Positions 60,505 through 64,000 of a stretch of DNA of 64,000 bases are shown here, one piece after another. Location of the stretch: assembly GCF_011038645.2 (NCBI RefSeq), contig NZ_CP064955.1, positions 434,001 to 498,000 of the forward strand. The letters run 5' to 3'. Position 1 is the first letter of the stretch. Each line of letters opens with the position of its first letter. The notes beneath the pieces were generated by a model that was not told where the DNA came from, ran no database searches, and was given only the letters and a program-made list of their open reading frames with translations. The stretch comes from Corynebacterium qintianiae. Its GTDB lineage: Bacteria; Actinomycetota; Actinomycetes; Mycobacteriales; Mycobacteriaceae. The position numbers and the translations under genes are program-made.

Positions 60505-62091
60505 CTAGTTCACACAACGCGGCCCGTCGCCGCCTGCGTCGATTTCCGGCGCCACCTCGGCCGCGCCGAAGTCCTCGCCCGGAGTGCCCACGGCATTCTC
60601 CGGCGAGGGGCTCGCGTCCGCCGCCTCGGAGGACGGGCCGGAGTAGTCCCCGGCCACCACCACGATGAGGCTGGTCGGCTCGAGCCCCTCGTTCGAGGTC
60701 ACCGGCAGTCCGCCGAGCTTCTCCGCCAGCGCCAGCGCGGCGGGGTCCTCCGGGTCCAGAGCAACAACCTGGGAGAACGAGTAGACACCCGGAAGCGCGT
60801 TCGACACTTCCGCGATCGTCGCACCCTGTTCCTTGAGCCAGCCTGCCACACCGCCGGCCTGGCCCGATGCCTCCCCCGCGTTGAGCGCGAAGACGTTGTA
60901 ACCGTCGAGCAGGGACGTTTCCGCGCCCGCGCCGGGCTGCTCGGCCGGGGCGTCCTGCTCCGGGGCGGGCGGCGCGACCACGTCCTCCATGAACTGGTGC
61001 ACCTGGGATTTGTCCACGGTGATGATGGACTCGCCGTAATCGCCCACGCCGTCGACGGAGGTCACGGGGATGGTGGTGAAGGTAACGTCGCCGCCCGCCA
61101 GACCCGACATTTGCTGGGCGAATCGCGCGATGTCCCAGCCCTCGTCGAGGGTGACCGAGCGCTCCGCCGCGTTGGACAGCTCGCGCAGCTTGCCCGGGTT
61201 GGTCAGCGTGCCGGCCGACAACATCTTCTGTACCAGCGATGCCATGTAGACCTGCTGGCGCACGATCCTGTCGAGGTCGCCGCGGGGCAGGTCGTGTCGC
61301 TGCCGCACGAACGAAAGTGCCTGCGCGCCGTCGAGCGTCTGCTCACCGGCGGGGAAGTTCGCGCCGGACAGCGGCTCGTCGACGGGCTGGCTGAGGCACA
61401 CGTCCACCCCGCCGACGGCGTCCGTGAGCAACGCAAAACCAAGAAGGCCCACCTGGGCGAAGTGGTCCACCTCGACACCGGTGAGGTCCGCGACCGCGCT
61501 GATGAGCCCCTCCTGGCCCGCGCGTGCAACCTGCTGCTCGAGCGAGGCGCCGCTCATTCCCGCCGCAGAGAGCTCCTCGCGCTTCTGGGCGGCGTGCGCG
61601 GCGTAGACGCCGTTGATCTTCATGTTGCCGAACTCGTCGTGGTGGATGTAGGTGTCGCGGGGGATGGACACCGCAGTAGCGCTCGAGCCGTCCTCGGGGA
61701 TGCGGATCACCATGATCGTGTCGGTATTGATCTCGCCCTCGGACACGCCCGCGTTCAACCGTGCGAGCTCGTCTTCGCTCAGGGGGTTGCCCTGCGCGTC
61801 GGTGCGGGAGTCCGAACCAACCAGCAGGATGTCCACCGCACCGTCGAGAGGCGCGACGCCGTCATCGCGCTGGATTTGCAGCTCAGAGGCGCTCAGCGAG
61901 CCGCCGAGCCGCCCGACGGAAAAGTAGCCGATGCCCGACACCGCGAGGATCGCGGCGGAGCTGACGGCGAGAATTCCCTTGACAACAGGGTGGCCGGACT
62001 GCGTCAGGTCCCGCGCTTGCGAGGGGGCCGCCTGAATGTCGCGGACGCGCCTGGAGTGTTGCCTGGTGTTCCGCCGGGAGTTCTCGGTCAC
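60505..62091 (-). CDS. LytR-CpsA-Psr (LCP) family cell-wall glycopolymer ligase
   Basis: A 528-residue type II membrane protein: cytoplasmic basic N-terminus (RRNTRQHSRRVRD), one transmembrane segment (VKGILAVSSAAILAVSGIGYF) and an extracellular LCP domain. Motifs include DILLVGSDSRTD, NTDTIMVIRIP, AVSIPRDTYI, INGVYA and LSFVRQRHDLPRGDLDRIVRQQ, which hold the phosphate-binding Arg/Asp residues. The C-terminal part (about 385-490) is a LytR_C domain (YNVFALNAGEASGQAGGVA). It would attach arabinogalactan to peptidoglycan, like Lcp1/CpsA. GTG 62091 with TATACT (62100-62105) 8 nt upstream sets the start. Confidence 0.9.
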   Translation of the reverse strand: MTENSRRNTRQHSRRVRDIQAAPSQARDLTQSGHPVVKGILAVSSAAILAVSGIGYFSVGRLGGSLSASELQIQRDDGVAPLDGAVDILLVGSDSRTDAQGNPLSEDELARLNAGVSEGEINTDTIMVIRIPEDGSSATAVSIPRDTYIHHDEFGNMKINGVYAAHAAQKREELSAAGMSGASLEQQVARAGQEGLISAVADLTGVEVDHFAQVGLLGFALLTDAVGGVDVCLSQPVDEPLSGANFPAGEQTLDGAQALSFVRQRHDLPRGDLDRIVRQQVYMASLVQKMLSAGTLTNPGKLRELSNAAERSVTLDEGWDIARFAQQMSGLAGGDVTFTTIPVTSVDGVGDYGESIITVDKSQVHQFMEDVVAPPAPEQDAPAEQPGAGAETSLLDGYNVFALNAGEASGQAGGVAGWLKEQGATIAEVSNALPGVYSFSQVVALDPEDPAALALAEKLGGLPVTSNEGLEPTSLIVVVAGDYSGPSSEAADASPSPENAVGTPGEDFGAAEVAPEIDAGGDGPRCVN

Positions 62092-62175
62092 GAATCGGAA
62101 GTATACGACATGCCCAACTTGACCCGTGTGCCGCAACAGGGCATTTCACGTGTGCCTGACTAGGCTGTTGCCATT

Positions 62176-63057
62176 GTGATGAAACCTGCTCCGCCGCTGG
62201 CCGTGATAACGGTGACGTTCTCACCGGGACGCCACCTACGCGCCCTCGCCGATTCCCTTGAGACCGCTTCCGCCGGGCCTACCGTGCTAGTGTGCGCGGA
62301 CAACGGATCCACCGATGGAGCCCCGGAGGCGCTCGCCGCCAAACGAGAGGGCGTCGAGGTGTTCTCGACAGGGGGCAACATTGGTTACGGTGCGGCGATT
62401 AATGCCGCGGTGAAGCGTTTGGAAGGGCGTCGAGAAGCGGGTGAAATCGACGGCGATTTCTTCCTTATCACCAATCCCGACGTCCGCTTCACCCCGGGCT
62501 CGGTCGACGCGCTAATGGCCTGCGCCCAGCGCGAGCCGAAGGTGGGCGCGGCGGGCCCGAGGATCGAGGAGGCGGACGGCTCCGCCTACCCCAGCGCGCG
62601 GGCTGTGCCGGGCCTGTTCACGGGCAGCGGGCACGCTTTGCTTTACGACGTCTGGCCGGACAACCCGTTTTCCGCCGCGTACCGCTCCAACAACGACATG
62701 GAAGTGCAGCGGACCGCCGGCTGGTTGTCCGGCGCCTGCTTGCTCGTGCGCTGGGGCGCATTCGACGATATCGGCGGATTCGACGAGCGCTACTTCATGT
62801 ACCTCGAGGACGTCGACTTCGGCGACCGCCTGAACCGTGCCGGGTGGGACAACCTCTACTGCCCGTCATCGGTAATCAAGCACGATCAGGGCCACGTCGC
62901 CGGCAAGCACTCGCGTGTCACGGTGCCCGCGCACCACAAGTCGGCGTACCGTTTTCAGGCGGACAGGCACCCCGCGTGGTGGCAGGCGCCGCTGCGCTGG
63001 GCCCTCTGGTGCGGGCTGCAGATCCGTGGCATGTTCCAGCTGACGAAAGGCTCCTAA
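62176..63057 (+). CDS. wbbL: Rhamnosyltransferase, WbbL-like (GT2)
   Basis: A 293-residue cytoplasmic glycosyltransferase. AVITVTFSPGRHLRALADSL starts the fold, ADNGSTDGAPEAL is the first nucleotide-sugar Asp, and FLITNPDVRF contains the DxD equivalent. FDERYFMYLEDVDFGDRL holds the ED general-base motif. In mycobacteria and corynebacteria WbbL transfers rhamnose to decaprenyl-PP-GlcNAc, making the linker between peptidoglycan and arabinogalactan. GTG 62176 has TAGGCT 9 nt upstream and is divergent from lcp. Confidence 0.9.
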   Translation: MMKPAPPLAVITVTFSPGRHLRALADSLETASAGPTVLVCADNGSTDGAPEALAAKREGVEVFSTGGNIGYGAAINAAVKRLEGRREAGEIDGDFFLITNPDVRFTPGSVDALMACAQREPKVGAAGPRIEEADGSAYPSARAVPGLFTGSGHALLYDVWPDNPFSAAYRSNNDMEVQRTAGWLSGACLLVRWGAFDDIGGFDERYFMYLEDVDFGDRLNRAGWDNLYCPSSVIKHDQGHVAGKHSRVTVPAHHKSAYRFQADRHPAWWQAPLRWALWCGLQIRGMFQLTKGS

Positions 63058-63059
63058 GA

Positions 63060-64000
63060 ATGGCAGATCCAGCTCGCACCGACGCCGTCATCCTGGTTGG
63101 CGGGCGCGGCACGAGGCTGCGGCCCCTGACGGTGTCCACGCCCAAGCCCATGCTCCCGACCGCCGGCTTCCCCTTCCTCAGCCACTTGCTGGCGAGGATC
63201 CGCGCCGCTGGCATGCGGCATGTCGTCCTCGGAACCTCGTTCAAGGCGGAGGTGTTTGAGACTTACTTCGGCGACGGGTCCGAGTGGGGCCTGGAGATCG
63301 ACTACGTGGTGGAGGAGGAGGCGCTGGGTACCGGCGGCGCGATCCGCAACGTCGTTGACAAGCTGCGCTACGACAACGCCATGGTGTTCAACGGCGATGT
63401 CCTCTCCGGAGCCAACCTTGCAGAGATTTTGCAGACGCACACGGCGAAGGACGCGGACGTCACCCTGCACCTCGTGCGCGTGCCCGATCCGCGGGCGTTC
63501 GGCTGCGTGCCGACGGACAGCGACGGCAACGTCCTGGAGTTTCTGGAGAAGACCCCGGACCCGCCGACCGACCAGATCAACGCCGGTTGCTACGTGTTCA
63601 AGCGCTCCGTTATCGAGCAGATTCCGGCGGGCAGGGTTGTGTCAGTCGAGCGCGAGACCTTCCCGGGCTTGCTGTCCGGAGGGGCGAAGATCGCAGGACA
63701 CGTCGACACGTCGTACTGGCGTGACATGGGTAGGCCGGACGATTTTGTCGAGGGCTCCTCCGACCTCGTCCGCGGCATCGCCTACTCGCCGCTGTTGGAG
63801 GGGCGGACCGGAGAGGCATTTGTGGATGAGAGCGCCGGCATCGCCGGGGGAGTGATCCTCATGGGCGGGACAACTATCGGTCGCGGCAGCGACATCGGGG
63901 CGGGGTGCCGCGTGGACGACAGCGTTATTTTCGACGGCGTCACCATCGAGCCCGGTGCCGTGGTCCGCAGCTCTATCATCGCCGCCGGGGCGCGCATCGG
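63060..64000 (+). CDS. Nucleotidyltransferase: mannose-1-phosphate guanylyltransferase-like (3' end outside the window)
   Basis: At least 313 residues; the gene runs past the window end. The N-terminal pyrophosphorylase signature is VILVGGRGTRLRPLT followed by PKPMLPTAG. EEALGTGGAIRNV and VFNGDVLSG are the nucleotide and metal sites. FLEKTPDPPTDQINAGCYVF and SYWRDMGRPDDF complete the catalytic domain. Left-handed beta-helix hexapeptides (GGTTIGRGSDIGAGCRV) begin at about residue 270. The mycobacterial equivalent next to wbbL makes GDP-mannose; C. glutamicum calls this locus rmlA2. Two bp separate it from wbbL. Confidence 0.88.
   Translation, partial: MADPARTDAVILVGGRGTRLRPLTVSTPKPMLPTAGFPFLSHLLARIRAAGMRHVVLGTSFKAEVFETYFGDGSEWGLEIDYVVEEEALGTGGAIRNVVDKLRYDNAMVFNGDVLSGANLAEILQTHTAKDADVTLHLVRVPDPRAFGCVPTDSDGNVLEFLEKTPDPPTDQINAGCYVFKRSVIEQIPAGRVVSVERETFPGLLSGGAKIAGHVDTSYWRDMGRPDDFVEGSSDLVRGIAYSPLLEGRTGEAFVDESAGIAGGVILMGGTTIGRGSDIGAGCRVDDSVIFDGVTIEPGAVVRSSIIAAGARI

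Overview
The window is chromosomal DNA from a high-GC, mycolate-type actinobacterium, most likely a Corynebacterium. The evidence is the combination of a single-chain type I fatty acid synthase, an accBC/dtsR/accE acyl-CoA carboxylase set, birA-purK-purE, a trehalose-type ABC importer (Tus/LpqY-SugABC-like), an LCP cell-wall ligase, a WbbL-like rhamnosyltransferase and an NDP-sugar pyrophosphorylase, plus many apparently leaderless genes (a TANNNT -10 box 6 to 9 nt before the start codon). I saw no rRNA, tRNA or CRISPR array.

Left core region (1-15303): GNAT acetyltransferase, accBC, rhodanese sulfurtransferase, ATP-grasp-like protein, Na+/H+ antiporter, DUF4282 and DUF3151 proteins, Maf, accE-dtsR2, an SDR epimerase, a frameshifted RNase H-like gene, a large catalase, and a DUF3253/DoxX-like pair.

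Accessory island (15304-38982): bounded and subdivided by three same-orientation IS6-family copies, of which only the first has an intact transposase. Inside are a truncated tetR; an IS21 element interrupted by an IS3-family element (both with visible target duplications); a nuclease-fold/winged-helix protein; a protein kinase coupled to a protein of unknown fold; a low-GC biosynthetic set (HAD hydrolase, DIT1/PvcA-type isonitrile synthase homologue, MFS exporter); a serine recombinase; and a secreted toxin locus. That locus has an LGFP-repeat protein, an AbfB-like secreted protein, and a 1260-residue ALF-repeat toxin ending in a WHH-type HNH nuclease, followed by two paralogous SUKH (SMI1/KNR4) immunity genes. 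A small regulator/membrane-protein pair and a 65-residue membrane protein lie between IS copies 2 and 3.

Right core region (38983-64000): a RelA/SpoT-domain protein with a 66-residue partner (possible toxin-antitoxin pair), a polysaccharide deacetylase lipoprotein, a 53-residue ORF, the 2977-residue FAS-I with dtsR1, then acpS, birA, a PH-domain protein, purK, purE, a YdcF-like protein, the Tus-like importer (no ATPase gene alongside), a TIGR03089 protein, LCP, and the wbbL/pyrophosphorylase pair cut by the window end. AccBC, DtsR1, DtsR2, AccE, BirA, FAS and AcpS together form the malonyl-CoA/fatty-acid supply line for membrane lipids and mycolates. The most unusual items are the isonitrile-synthase set, the array of 11-bp repeats upstream of birA, the duplicated immunity module carrying recombinase debris, and the RelA-small-ORF pair.
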